Below, in pieces: positions 54,895 to 63,203 of a stretch of DNA of 64,000 nucleotides. The translations under genes were made by a program, and so were the position numbers. The notes under the pieces were generated by a model. The model did no database searches. It was not told where the DNA came from and worked only from the letters and a program-made list of their open reading frames with translations. The stretch comes from an uncultured Gammaproteobacteria bacterium (GTDB lineage: Bacteria > Pseudomonadota > Gammaproteobacteria > Pseudomonadales > Pseudohongiellaceae), in the NCBI GenBank assembly GCA_937898685.1, contig CALEJT010000089.1:1-64000 (forward strand). The letters run 5' to 3'. How positions within the stretch are numbered: position 1 is the stretch's first letter; the number at the start of each line of letters is the position of its first letter.

Positions 54895-56283
54895 ATGAGC
54901 CTGAATACTCCAGAATTTTCCGCCAGCGACTTTGCTCCTGCGCCGAACCTTGTCGCGGCCGAACGCATCGTGCGCCCTTCGCTTTCCTATTGGCAGGACG
55001 CGTGGCTGCGTCTCAAGAAGAACCGTCGCGCGCTGTGCAGCCTCTACATCGTCATCGCATTGTTGCTCTTCACGCTGCTCGGGCCGGTGATATGGAGACA
55101 GGATCCAGCACTGCAGGATCTCGATGCGATTTCACAGGGCCCAACCCTGGGTACCCGCGCGATCGTGGTGGAGGATCCAGGTAACTGGGAAGGTGTGCGC
55201 GGCGAACCGGCACCACTTCCGCCCGGAGGTACGCTCGGTGCGCCCACGCTCAGAGTCGAAGGCATCGCCACCACGCAGTATGTGCGTCTCGTCTGGTCGA
55301 TGGTGCCCGGTGCGCAGCAGTATCTGATCTACCGTAACGATCACGCCCCCGAATCCGATCAGGACCTCGGTCTGCCGCTTGGCACTACGCTGAGCCCCGA
55401 TGAGCTGAGCTTCGAAGATCGCCTGCAGTTGCGTCCGCAGCGCTACTGGTACACGGTGATTGCCAGTGACGGCGTGGAAGAAGCGGCCGAACATACGACG
55501 ATCGAAGTCTCGCCGCAGCGCGCCATCACCGTGAGTCAGGCACGCGAGCGTGAGCTCGACGACACTGTGGGTGCCACGGTCGATCTGCCTGCTCATCCCT
55601 TCGGCACCGACTACCTGGGCCGCGATCTGCTCGCACGCCTGATGGAGGGAGCTCGAGTTTCTCTCTTCATCGGCATCGTCGCTCCCCTGCTTTTCGTGCT
55701 CGTCGGCGTGATCTACGGCGGCATTTCCGGTTACTTCGGGGGCAACGTCGACATCGTGATGATGCGTGTGGCGGACTTCGTGATCGCCTTGCCCTTCCTG
55801 CTGTTCATGATCCTGTTCCGCATCAGCTTCGGCATCGGCCCTGGCGAAAGCGGCATCTTCCCGATGCTGTTGGCGCTGGTGCTCTTGCGTTGGCCGGACA
55901 CGGCACGCCTGGTGCGCGGTCAGGTATTGCAATTGCGCGGAGAAGCCTACGTGCAGGCGGCGCGCGTATTGGGCGCACAACCGGGTTATCTGATCTTCCG
56001 CCACCTCTTGCCCAACACCATGGGCCCGATTTTGGTGACGCTGACCTTCGCCATTCCCATGGCCATCTTCACCGAAGCCTTCCTCTCCTTCATCGGCATG
56101 GGAGTTTCGCCACCCACGCCGTCGTGGGGTTCAATGAGCAACGAAGGCATCCGCACCATGCTTTCCAGTCCGCATGAACTGCTGTTCCCGTCGATCTTCA
56201 TCAGCGTGACGGTGCTGGCGTTCAACATGTTGGGCGACGGTTTACGGGATGCGCTGGACTCCCGCATGAGATCACGTGAATGA
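54895..56283 (+). CDS. oppC: Oligopeptide ABC transporter permease OppC with inserted FN3-like domain
   Basis: The 462-residue protein is about 160 residues longer than E. coli OppC. Residues 1-66 are the cytoplasmic tail and first helix (SLYIVIALLLFTLLGPVIW). Residues about 116-208 form an insertion facing the periplasm that reads like a fibronectin type III domain: VRLVWSMVPGAQQYLIYRND, then LSFEDRLQLRPQRYWYTVIA and TTIEVSP. The permease resumes at HPFGTDYLGRDLLARLMEGA and carries the EAA loop AYVQAARVLGAQPGYLIFRH. The ATG at 54895 follows the oppB stop by one base. Domain identity is by eye. Confidence 0.9.
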   Translation: MSLNTPEFSASDFAPAPNLVAAERIVRPSLSYWQDAWLRLKKNRRALCSLYIVIALLLFTLLGPVIWRQDPALQDLDAISQGPTLGTRAIVVEDPGNWEGVRGEPAPLPPGGTLGAPTLRVEGIATTQYVRLVWSMVPGAQQYLIYRNDHAPESDQDLGLPLGTTLSPDELSFEDRLQLRPQRYWYTVIASDGVEEAAEHTTIEVSPQRAITVSQARERELDDTVGATVDLPAHPFGTDYLGRDLLARLMEGARVSLFIGIVAPLLFVLVGVIYGGISGYFGGNVDIVMMRVADFVIALPFLLFMILFRISFGIGPGESGIFPMLLALVLLRWPDTARLVRGQVLQLRGEAYVQAARVLGAQPGYLIFRHLLPNTMGPILVTLTFAIPMAIFTEAFLSFIGMGVSPPTPSWGSMSNEGIRTMLSSPHELLFPSIFISVTVLAFNMLGDGLRDALDSRMRSRE

Positions 56284-57308
56284 GCAGTTCAGAATACGCA
56301 CTCGAAGTAGATCGTCTGGCGGTGAGCTTCGACACCTATGGTGGTGTCGTACAGGCCGTGCGCGATGTGTCCTTCAAATTGCGCAAAGGCAGAACGCTGG
56401 CCATCGTCGGTGAATCAGGTTGTGGCAAGTCGGTGACGATGCAGAGCATCATGGGCCTGATTCCCATGCCACCCGGCCGCATCACGCAGGGTTCGGCACG
56501 TCTCAACGGCGACGAGCTCCTCGGTATTTCACAGAAGGCGTTGAATGCCATTCGCGGCAATCGCGTGGGAATGATCTTCCAGGACCCGATGAGCTCGCTG
56601 AATCCCACCATGACCATCGGCCGTCAGATCGCCGAAACCCTGGTGGTGCATCGTGGACTCAGCACCAGCGCGGCACGCAAGGAAGTGCTCGAACTCCTGC
56701 GTCTCGTGCAGATTCCCGAAGCCGAGAAGCGCATCGATCAATATCCCTTCGAATTCTCGGGCGGCATGCTGCAGCGCGTGATGATCGCGATGGCCATCGC
56801 CTGCAAGCCGGAAGTGCTGATCGCGGACGAACCCACCACCGCTCTCGATGTGACGATCCAGGCGCAGATCCTCAACCTGCTCAAGGATCTGCAGGAGCGT
56901 TATGGGCTCTCCATCATCCTGATCACGCACGACCTCGGCGTCGTGGCACGCATGGCGCACGACGTGGCGGTGATGTATGCGGGCCAGGTGGTGGAAGCCG
57001 GCTCGGTGGACGACATCTTCTATCGCTCTGCCCACCCCTACACCCTGGGCTTGCGTGCGGCCATGCCGAGCAATGATCCCGAGAAGCGCACACTGCGCAT
57101 CATTCCCGGCAGCCCTCCCGATCTCTTCGCGCCGCCGCCCGGCTGCGCCTTCGCTGCGCGCTGCCCACATGCGATGCGGCTTTGCCATGAGCACGCGCCG
57201 CCGCTCTACGGTACCGGCCATATCGCGCGCTGCTGGCTGCATCATCCCCAAGCCCCTGAGTCTCCGGTTCGGGGCAACATCGCTACTCTGACGGAACCCG
57301 CATGCTGA
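56280..57308 (+). CDS. oppD: Oligopeptide ABC transporter ATPase OppD
   Basis: The 342-residue ATPase has Walker A GESGCGKS, the signature FSGGMLQRVMIAMAI and Walker B VLIADEPTTALD. The C-terminal oligopeptide-ATPase extension has the cysteines of a [4Fe-4S]-type motif (PPGCAFAARCPHA and a later C). It overlaps oppC by 4 bases and oppF by 7. Confidence 0.95.
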   Translation: MSSSEYALEVDRLAVSFDTYGGVVQAVRDVSFKLRKGRTLAIVGESGCGKSVTMQSIMGLIPMPPGRITQGSARLNGDELLGISQKALNAIRGNRVGMIFQDPMSSLNPTMTIGRQIAETLVVHRGLSTSAARKEVLELLRLVQIPEAEKRIDQYPFEFSGGMLQRVMIAMAIACKPEVLIADEPTTALDVTIQAQILNLLKDLQERYGLSIILITHDLGVVARMAHDVAVMYAGQVVEAGSVDDIFYRSAHPYTLGLRAAMPSNDPEKRTLRIIPGSPPDLFAPPPGCAFAARCPHAMRLCHEHAPPLYGTGHIARCWLHHPQAPESPVRGNIATLTEPAC

Positions 57309-58249
57309 TCGAAGCCAAAGCCCTACGTAAGTTCTTCAGCTTGGATGGCGGACGGCAGGTTCATGCCGTGGATGACGTCACGCTTGGCATCGCCGAGCAT
57401 GAAGTCGTGGGGCTCGTCGGCGAAAGCGGTTCGGGCAAGACCACCTTCGGCAAGACCCTGATCGGTCTGTACGACAAGACGGGCGGCGAAGTGCGTTATC
57501 GCGGTGAACTCTTGCCGGCACGTTACACCGCCGCCGACTTCCGCAAGCAGTCCTCGGAAATCCAGATGATCTTCCAGGATCCCTATGGCTCGCTCAATCC
57601 GCGCATGACGATCTTCGAGATCATCGCCGAAGGCGTCTTGATCCGAGAACGTCGCTCACTGTCTTCACTGCGCGACAAGGTCGTCTATTGGCTCGAGCGC
57701 GTCGGCCTGCACGCCGACCACCTCTCCCGCTACCCGCACGAGTTCTCCGGTGGTCAGCGTCAACGTGTCGGCATTGCGCGTGCGCTGATCGTGGAACCGA
57801 AACTCTTGGTATGCGACGAACCGATTTCGGCGCTGGACGTTTCGGTGCAGGCGCAGGTGGTGCAGCTCCTGGCCGAACTGAAGGAATCGATGGGACTGAG
57901 CATGCTGTTCATTGCGCACGATCTCTCGATGGTGCGCTACGTGTCCGATCGCATGGCGGTGATGTATTTGGGTTCCTTGATCGAACTCGGACCTGCCGAA
58001 GAGGTCTACTTCCGCCCCCTGCATCCCTATACACAGCTCTTGATCGCTTCGAATCCTGAACCGGATCCAGAGCATGAAAGGCGGCGTCAGGATCGCCTGA
58101 TCACGGGCGAAATCCCCTCGCCCGTCGACCTCAAACCCATGTGCCGTTTTGCTGGCCGTTGTCCCAAAGCCGAAGCACGCTGCTTCGAGGAAAGGCCTGT
58201 ACTACGAGAAGTGGCGCCAGAACGCTTCGCTGCCTGCCACCTGCTTTGA
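57302..58249 (+). CDS. oppF: Oligopeptide ABC transporter ATPase OppF
   Basis: This 315-residue partner ATPase has Walker A GESGSGKTT, the QIMFQDPYGSLNPRMT-like Q-loop, signature FSGGQRQRVGIARAL and Walker B LLVCDEPISALD. The C-terminal cysteine motif (CRFAGRCPKAEARC) closes the protein. It ends the opp operon and converges with ppiD over a 42-base gap containing a hairpin. Confidence 0.95.
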   Translation: MLIEAKALRKFFSLDGGRQVHAVDDVTLGIAEHEVVGLVGESGSGKTTFGKTLIGLYDKTGGEVRYRGELLPARYTAADFRKQSSEIQMIFQDPYGSLNPRMTIFEIIAEGVLIRERRSLSSLRDKVVYWLERVGLHADHLSRYPHEFSGGQRQRVGIARALIVEPKLLVCDEPISALDVSVQAQVVQLLAELKESMGLSMLFIAHDLSMVRYVSDRMAVMYLGSLIELGPAEEVYFRPLHPYTQLLIASNPEPDPEHERRRQDRLITGEIPSPVDLKPMCRFAGRCPKAEARCFEERPVLREVAPERFAACHLL

Positions 58250-58251
58250 TC

Positions 58252-58277
58252 GGCGCACGTTCCTATGAACGCGCGCC
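58252..58277. terminator. Hairpin between convergent oppF and ppiD
   Basis: GGCGCACGTTC (58252-58262) pairs with GAACGCGCGCC (58267-58277) with one mismatch across a CTAT loop. The stem is GC-rich but no T run follows on either strand. It is the only terminator candidate between the two convergent genes. Confidence 0.5.
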
Positions 58278-58290
58278 TCGATGAAAGTCC

Positions 58291-60231
58291 TCAGAATTCT
58301 TCGTCGAAGAAGTCGTCGGCAACCGGCGTGAGGAGATAGTTCTCCCTACCCTTGATATCGGCACGTGCTTCGAGTGACAGCATGAAGCCGACGAAATCGT
58401 TCGCGGCGGTCTGCTGACTGATGAAGTTGCGCAGACTCTCGGCTTCGCCGTCGCGGAAGTCAGCGGTGGTGCCTTCGGTGACGGACTGCAGTTGGAAGAC
58501 CACGTAGTCGCCGTTGGTGAGCTGTACACCTTTCACCACCGGCTGGCCATCCTGCGGCGCGTCCGCACTGAATACGGCGTTCATCACTTCCGGATGCACG
58601 TTGGGCGCCGAGCGCTCGACGTTGTCGAACTGTTCCCAGCTCAAGCCCTGCGCTTCCAGCAGAGCGTCGATGTTGTCACCACGCTGCAGGCTGTTGGCAA
58701 AGCCTTCACCAATCGTGCGCACCTGTTCGCGACGACGCTCGCTGTGCAGCAAAGCTTCGATTTCACCACGCACTTCGTCGAGCGGACGCAGCTCGGCCGG
58801 GCGATGTTCGTCGACATGGATGACCACGGCACGGTTGGCATCGACCTGAACCAGTTCGCTGTTCAGACGTTCTTCCAGCACTTCGGAACTGAACGCAGCG
58901 TTGATGACGTTGCCGCTGGCAGCGATGCCGACACCGCCACTGCGACCGAAGAAGTCAGTGGTCTGAATCTCGAGGCCCATCGCCTGTGCCGGTTCCGTGA
59001 GATCCAACGATTCGAAGGCCAGATTGCTCAACTCTTCCGAACGTTCCAGAAAGAGCGCATCCACCTGCGCAGATTTGAGATTGCGTTCGATCGCCTCACG
59101 ACGCTCTTCGAACGGTGGAATTTCGGTTTCACTGAGTTCGGTGAGTTTGATGAGGTGATAACCGAATTCGGTACGCACCGGAGCAGACACTTCGTTCAGT
59201 GCCAGTTCCTGCAATGCGGTTTCGAACTCGGCAACGAAGCTGTCGCCAGTGGTGTATCCGACATCGCCACCGTCCTCTGCCGAACCACGGTCATCGGAAA
59301 ATTCCGCTGCCAGTGCCGCGAAATCTTCACCGGCGTCGATGCGAGCCTTGACCTCGTTCGCTTCGGCTTCGGCAGCCGCATACTCTTCTTCCGTCGAGGC
59401 TTCGAACAGGATGTGCGAAGCACGACGCTCGGTCTGAGCGCGATAGCTGGCCACTTCTTCGTCGTAGGCGCGACGTACGGCATCTTCGTCGACGCTGACT
59501 TCATCGAACATGGACTGTTTATTGAGTTCGATGTAGCTCAGCTTCACCTGCTCTTCGCGCATGAAGCCGCTCTGGTTGGCGGCATAGAAGGCGGCGATGT
59601 CCTCATCGCTGATGGTGATCTCTTCGTTTGCCGTCGACAGCGAGATGGCGAAGTAGCGGAAACTGCGCTTCTGATGGCTCAGCGCCGCGATACGCTCGAT
59701 GTCACCCTTGGTGGCGAAACCAGTGGCGGAATACGTGGCGAGTTGCTGATTCAACAAGGCATCTTCGGCCAGCAAGGCGCGATAACCGGCCGCGGAATAG
59801 CCCATGCTGCGAATCAGTAGGTTGGCGCGCTCGGCATTGAAGCGACCGTCAACCTGGAAATCGGGGGTCATTGCGATGCGGCGGTCGATGGCGGCGGACG
59901 AGATGGTCATGCCGGTTTCTTCCGCGAGCTGGGTCAGCAGCGTACGCTGGATCAGTTCATTGACCGCGGATTCGCGGAACTGCGCATCGTTGTAGTTGGA
60001 AAGATCGGGCTCGGGGCCGAGGCTGCGCAGATATTCCTGCGCCTTCTGTTGGGCGAGCGACTCGATCTGCAGATCGGTGATTTCGGTGCCGTTTACTTCG
60101 ATGCTGCGACTGTTGGCCATGAAAGTGCCGACCATGGTCTCGAGGCCCCACAACGAAAAAATGAAGACGAGTGGGTAAATGATGACCTTGGAGGCAGCAC
60201 CTTGGGTCTTGTCGCGAATCTTCTGCAGCAT
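58291..60231 (-). CDS. ppiD: Periplasmic folding chaperone PpiD (SurA N-terminal / parvulin)
   Basis: PpiD is an inner-membrane-anchored chaperone at the exit of the Sec translocon. The 646-residue protein has an N-terminal cytoplasmic tail and a membrane helix (about residues 16-34). A SurA-type chaperone domain follows, then a parvulin-like domain around residues 265-370: ASHILFEASTEEEYAAA, FAALAAEFSDD, GDVGYTTGDSF and FGYHLIKL. Length is normal. It follows hupB in the conserved clpX-lon-hupB-ppiD order. In Pseudomonas, as I recall it, fabI comes next; here the opp operon does. Confidence 0.94.
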   Translation of the reverse strand: MLQKIRDKTQGAASKVIIYPLVFIFSLWGLETMVGTFMANSRSIEVNGTEITDLQIESLAQQKAQEYLRSLGPEPDLSNYNDAQFRESAVNELIQRTLLTQLAEETGMTISSAAIDRRIAMTPDFQVDGRFNAERANLLIRSMGYSAAGYRALLAEDALLNQQLATYSATGFATKGDIERIAALSHQKRSFRYFAISLSTANEEITISDEDIAAFYAANQSGFMREEQVKLSYIELNKQSMFDEVSVDEDAVRRAYDEEVASYRAQTERRASHILFEASTEEEYAAAEAEANEVKARIDAGEDFAALAAEFSDDRGSAEDGGDVGYTTGDSFVAEFETALQELALNEVSAPVRTEFGYHLIKLTELSETEIPPFEERREAIERNLKSAQVDALFLERSEELSNLAFESLDLTEPAQAMGLEIQTTDFFGRSGGVGIAASGNVINAAFSSEVLEERLNSELVQVDANRAVVIHVDEHRPAELRPLDEVRGEIEALLHSERRREQVRTIGEGFANSLQRGDNIDALLEAQGLSWEQFDNVERSAPNVHPEVMNAVFSADAPQDGQPVVKGVQLTNGDYVVFQLQSVTEGTTADFRDGEAESLRNFISQQTAANDFVGFMLSLEARADIKGRENYLLTPVADDFFDEEF

Positions 60232-60256
60232 GTGGAGACTTCCTTAAAACACAAAA

Positions 60257-60275
60257 GGCGCATCACAGATGCGCC
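60257..60275 (-). terminator. Terminator between hupB and ppiD
   Basis: On the minus strand GGCGCATC pairs with GATGCGCC (8-base stem, TGT loop), followed by TTTTGTGTTTT. It lies 27 bases past the hupB stop and should end most hupB transcripts. ppiD then begins about 26 bases downstream and needs read-through or its own promoter. Confidence 0.75.
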
Positions 60276-60301
60276 CTTGTTTCGTGCTCAAACGGTTGGT
60301 G

Positions 60302-60577
60302 TCAGGAGTTCACCGAATCCTTCAGCGCCTTGCCGGCCTTGAACACGGGCACGGTGGAGGCAGCGATGTTGATGGTTTCACCGGTCTGCGGGTTGCGTCC
60401 CGTGCGTGCCGGCCGTGCCTTGGCGGTGAAAGTGCCGAAACCGACGAGAGTCACCGAATCACCAGCCTTGAGCGAATTGGTAATGGTATCTACCAGAGCT
60501 TCGATGGCGCGGGCTGCGGCGGCCTTCGGCAGGTCTGCGCTTTCTGCCACGGCATCAATGAGTTCAGATTTATTCAC
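60302..60577 (-). CDS. hupB: HU family DNA-binding protein
   Basis: HU is a small nucleoid protein that bends DNA. The 91-residue product starts MNKSELIDAVAESADLPKA, has VTLVGFGTFTAKARPARTGRNPQTGE (the DNA-binding arm) and ends in VPVFKAGKALKDSVNS. The start is GTG with AGAGGA seven bases upstream. It is preceded by a good promoter and followed by a terminator, so it is largely a monocistronic unit. Confidence 0.97.
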   Translation of the reverse strand: MNKSELIDAVAESADLPKAAAARAIEALVDTITNSLKAGDSVTLVGFGTFTAKARPARTGRNPQTGETINIAASTVPVFKAGKALKDSVNS

Positions 60578-60648
60578 GGGGGTCCTCTTATTTATAGGCT
60601 GGTTATATAGGCTTGTTGAGTAATTGGTCGGGGCCGGAAACGGCTGGG

Positions 60649-60677
60649 TTTATATCAACTGCTCTGCAAAGGGTCAA
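60649..60677 (-). promoter_or_regulatory. hupB promoter
   Basis: On the minus strand TTGACC (60672-60677, 5 of 6) and TATAAA (60649-60654, 5 of 6) are separated by exactly 17 bases. The start would be near 60642, giving a leader of about 65 bases before the GTG. It lies in the lon-hupB gap. Confidence 0.75.
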
Positions 60678-60689
60678 GAAACGGCCAGA

Positions 60690-63101
60690 TCAATGCGTAC
60701 TGATGGATTTCTTGCCTTTCTCACGCGCTTTTTTCGAGCTTGATTTGACCAAGGGTTCCTTATTCTCAACCGTCGGCGTCGGCATATACTGCAGAGCAAT
60801 CTGCAGTACTTCATCGATCCATTTCACAGGTTTGATGTCGAGATCCGCCTTGATGTTGTCGGGAATTTCCTTGAGATCGCGCTCATTCTCGACAGGAATC
60901 ACGACCGTGCGGATGTTGCCGCGATGCGCTGCAAGGAGTTTTTCCTTCAGACCACCGATGGGCAGCACCTGTCCACGCAGCGTGATTTCGCCCGTCATGG
61001 CAACGTCTTTTCTTACGGGGATGCCCGTCAGTACGGAGACGAGTGCCGTGCACATACCAATGCCGGCGCTCGGCCCATCTTTGGGCGTTGCACCTTCTGG
61101 CACGTGGACGTGCAAATCCTTGTGTTCATGGAAGTTCTCTTCCAGGCCCAGGCTTGCGGCGCGGCTACGCACCACGGTCAATGCGGCCTGAATCGATTCC
61201 TGCATGATGTCGCCGAGCGAGCCCGTCATGATGGTCTTGCCCTTGCCGGGGATTGCAACGGCTTCGATGGTGAGGAGTTCACCACCGACCTGCGTCCAAG
61301 CGAGACCATTGACCTGACCGATGACGTCCTGCTCTTCCGCCTTGCCGTAGTCGTACTTCTTGACGCCCGAGTAATGCTCGAGGTCTTCGGGGCGGATGAC
61401 GATCTTGCCTTCGGTTTTTTTGAGGCTGTGCTCCTTGACGATCTTGCGACAGATCTTGGCGATCTCGCGCTCGAGACCACGCACCCCGGCTTCCTTCGTG
61501 TAATGACGAATCAGAGCCAGGATGGCTTCCGGCGTGAACTCGACTTCATCTTCACGCAGACCGTTGTTCTCCCGCTGCTTGGGCACGAGGTAACGCTCGG
61601 CGATGTTCTGCTTCTCGTCTTCGGTATAGCCCGGCAGACGAATGACTTCCATACGATCGAGCAGCGGACCCGGAATGTTCATCGAGTTTGCCGTGCAGAG
61701 GAACAGCACGTCGGAGAGGTCGTAATCGACTTCCAGATAGTGATCGTTGAAGCTGTGGTTCTGCTCTGGATCCAATACTTCGAGGAGCGCGGAAGCCGGA
61801 TCGCCGCGATGGTCCATGCCCATCTTGTCGATCTCGTCGAGCAGGATCAGCGGATTCTTCACGCCGACCTTGGCCATGCGCTGGATCACCTTACCCGGCA
61901 GCGAGCCGATGTAGGTGCGGCGATGCCCGCGGATTTCGGCTTCGTCACGCACGCCACCGAGCGCCATGCGCACGAATTTGCGGCCCGTGGCGCGCGCGAT
62001 GGATTCGCCCAGCGAAGTTTTACCCACACCGGGAGGACCAACGAGACACAGAATGGGGCCTTTGAGTTTCTTGACGCGTTTCTGTACCGCCAGGTATTCG
62101 AGGATGCGTTCTTTCACATCCTTCAAGCCGTAGTGATCGGCTTCGAGTACGGATTCGGCCTTGCTAATGTCGGTCTGGATCTTGGTGCGCTTCTTCCACG
62201 GTACGCTGACCATCCAGTCCAGATAGGTGCGCACGACGGAAGCTTCCGACGACATCGGCGACATCATCTTGAGTTTGTTCAACTCCGCATTGGCCTTGTC
62301 GCGCGCTTCCTGCGGCATGCCGGACTCTTCGATCTTCTTCTTGAGTTCCTCGGTTTCGTTCGGCGTGTCGTCGAGCTCACCCATTTCCTTCTGAATGGCC
62401 TTCATCTGCTCATTCAGGTAGTACTCGCGCTGGCTCTTCTCCATCTGCTTCTTGACGCGACCGCGAATGCGCTTCTCGACCTGGAAGATGTCGATCTCGG
62501 ATTCGATCAGCGCCATCAGATGTTCGATGCGCGGCTTGAGATTGGCGAGTTCGAGGATGTTCTGCTTCTCCTGCAGCTGCAGGGACATGTGGGTGGCGAT
62601 GGTGTCCACCAGACGGCTGGGATCGTCGATGCTGGTGATCGAGGTCAGCACTTCGGGCGAGATCTTCTTGCTCAGCTGTACGTACTGATCGAACTGCGAC
62701 AGCAAGGAACGGATGAGGATGTCCGTGTCCTTTTCTTCGACGACGTGGCTGCCGAGCGTCACGACGTCGACGGTGCAGTACTCACCACTGAAATCGAAGT
62801 GCTTGATGTGAACGCGATCGACGCCTTCGACCAGCACCTTCACGGTACCATCGTTGACGTGAACGAGTTGGAGAATCGTGGCGACCGTGCCGATGTTGAA
62901 CACGTCGTTCGGGCCGGGGTCGTCCTGGCCGTGCTGTTTCTGCGCCGCCAGCACCACCTTCTTGTCAGCCGCCATCGCAGCCTTCAGGGCCTTGATGGAT
63001 TTCTCGCGCGCAACGAACAGCGGGTGGACGATCTGAGGGTAGACCACAACGCCGCGCAGAGGCAGGAACGGGAGCTGGGTATTGGCGACTGGTTTATCCA
63101 T
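60690..63101 (-). CDS. lon: ATP-dependent protease Lon
   Basis: Lon degrades misfolded and regulatory proteins. The roughly 803-residue protein has the N-terminal substrate domain (PFLPLRGVVVYPQIV) and the AAA+ motor, with Walker A GPPGVGKTSL and Walker B ILLDEIDKM. The protease domain follows, with the catalytic serine in PKDGPSAGIGM and lysine in GGLKEKLLAA. The ATG at 63101 matches the family start; a frame to 63125 adds eight residues. It lies 102 bases after clpX. Confidence 0.97.
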   Translation of the reverse strand: MDKPVANTQLPFLPLRGVVVYPQIVHPLFVAREKSIKALKAAMAADKKVVLAAQKQHGQDDPGPNDVFNIGTVATILQLVHVNDGTVKVLVEGVDRVHIKHFDFSGEYCTVDVVTLGSHVVEEKDTDILIRSLLSQFDQYVQLSKKISPEVLTSITSIDDPSRLVDTIATHMSLQLQEKQNILELANLKPRIEHLMALIESEIDIFQVEKRIRGRVKKQMEKSQREYYLNEQMKAIQKEMGELDDTPNETEELKKKIEESGMPQEARDKANAELNKLKMMSPMSSEASVVRTYLDWMVSVPWKKRTKIQTDISKAESVLEADHYGLKDVKERILEYLAVQKRVKKLKGPILCLVGPPGVGKTSLGESIARATGRKFVRMALGGVRDEAEIRGHRRTYIGSLPGKVIQRMAKVGVKNPLILLDEIDKMGMDHRGDPASALLEVLDPEQNHSFNDHYLEVDYDLSDVLFLCTANSMNIPGPLLDRMEVIRLPGYTEDEKQNIAERYLVPKQRENNGLREDEVEFTPEAILALIRHYTKEAGVRGLEREIAKICRKIVKEHSLKKTEGKIVIRPEDLEHYSGVKKYDYGKAEEQDVIGQVNGLAWTQVGGELLTIEAVAIPGKGKTIMTGSLGDIMQESIQAALTVVRSRAASLGLEENFHEHKDLHVHVPEGATPKDGPSAGIGMCTALVSVLTGIPVRKDVAMTGEITLRGQVLPIGGLKEKLLAAHRGNIRTVVIPVENERDLKEIPDNIKADLDIKPVKWIDEVLQIALQYMPTPTVENKEPLVKSSSKKAREKGKKSISTH

Positions 63102-63114
63102 GATGATTACTTCT

Positions 63115-63129
63115 GCGCGTGACACGCGC
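63115..63129. promoter_or_regulatory. Perfect 15-base dyad in front of lon
   Basis: GCGCGTG-A-CACGCGC is an exact inverted repeat with a single central base, 14 bases upstream of the lon ATG. It could be a repressor site or an mRNA hairpin too tight to form a loop, which favours a protein site. No sigma-32-like heat-shock promoter was recognised in the clpX-lon gap. Confidence 0.45.
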
Positions 63130-63203
63130 CCTGAAAAGGATTGGATTGTTCGAAGAGCCCTGTCTCGTCCCTGAGCTTGCCGGCAACCCGCTGTGGGAAG
63201 TAA

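Noticed and set aside
60924..63122. 732-codon open frame on the plus strand opposite lon
   Set aside because: Shadow of lon with no motif, signal or ribosome site.
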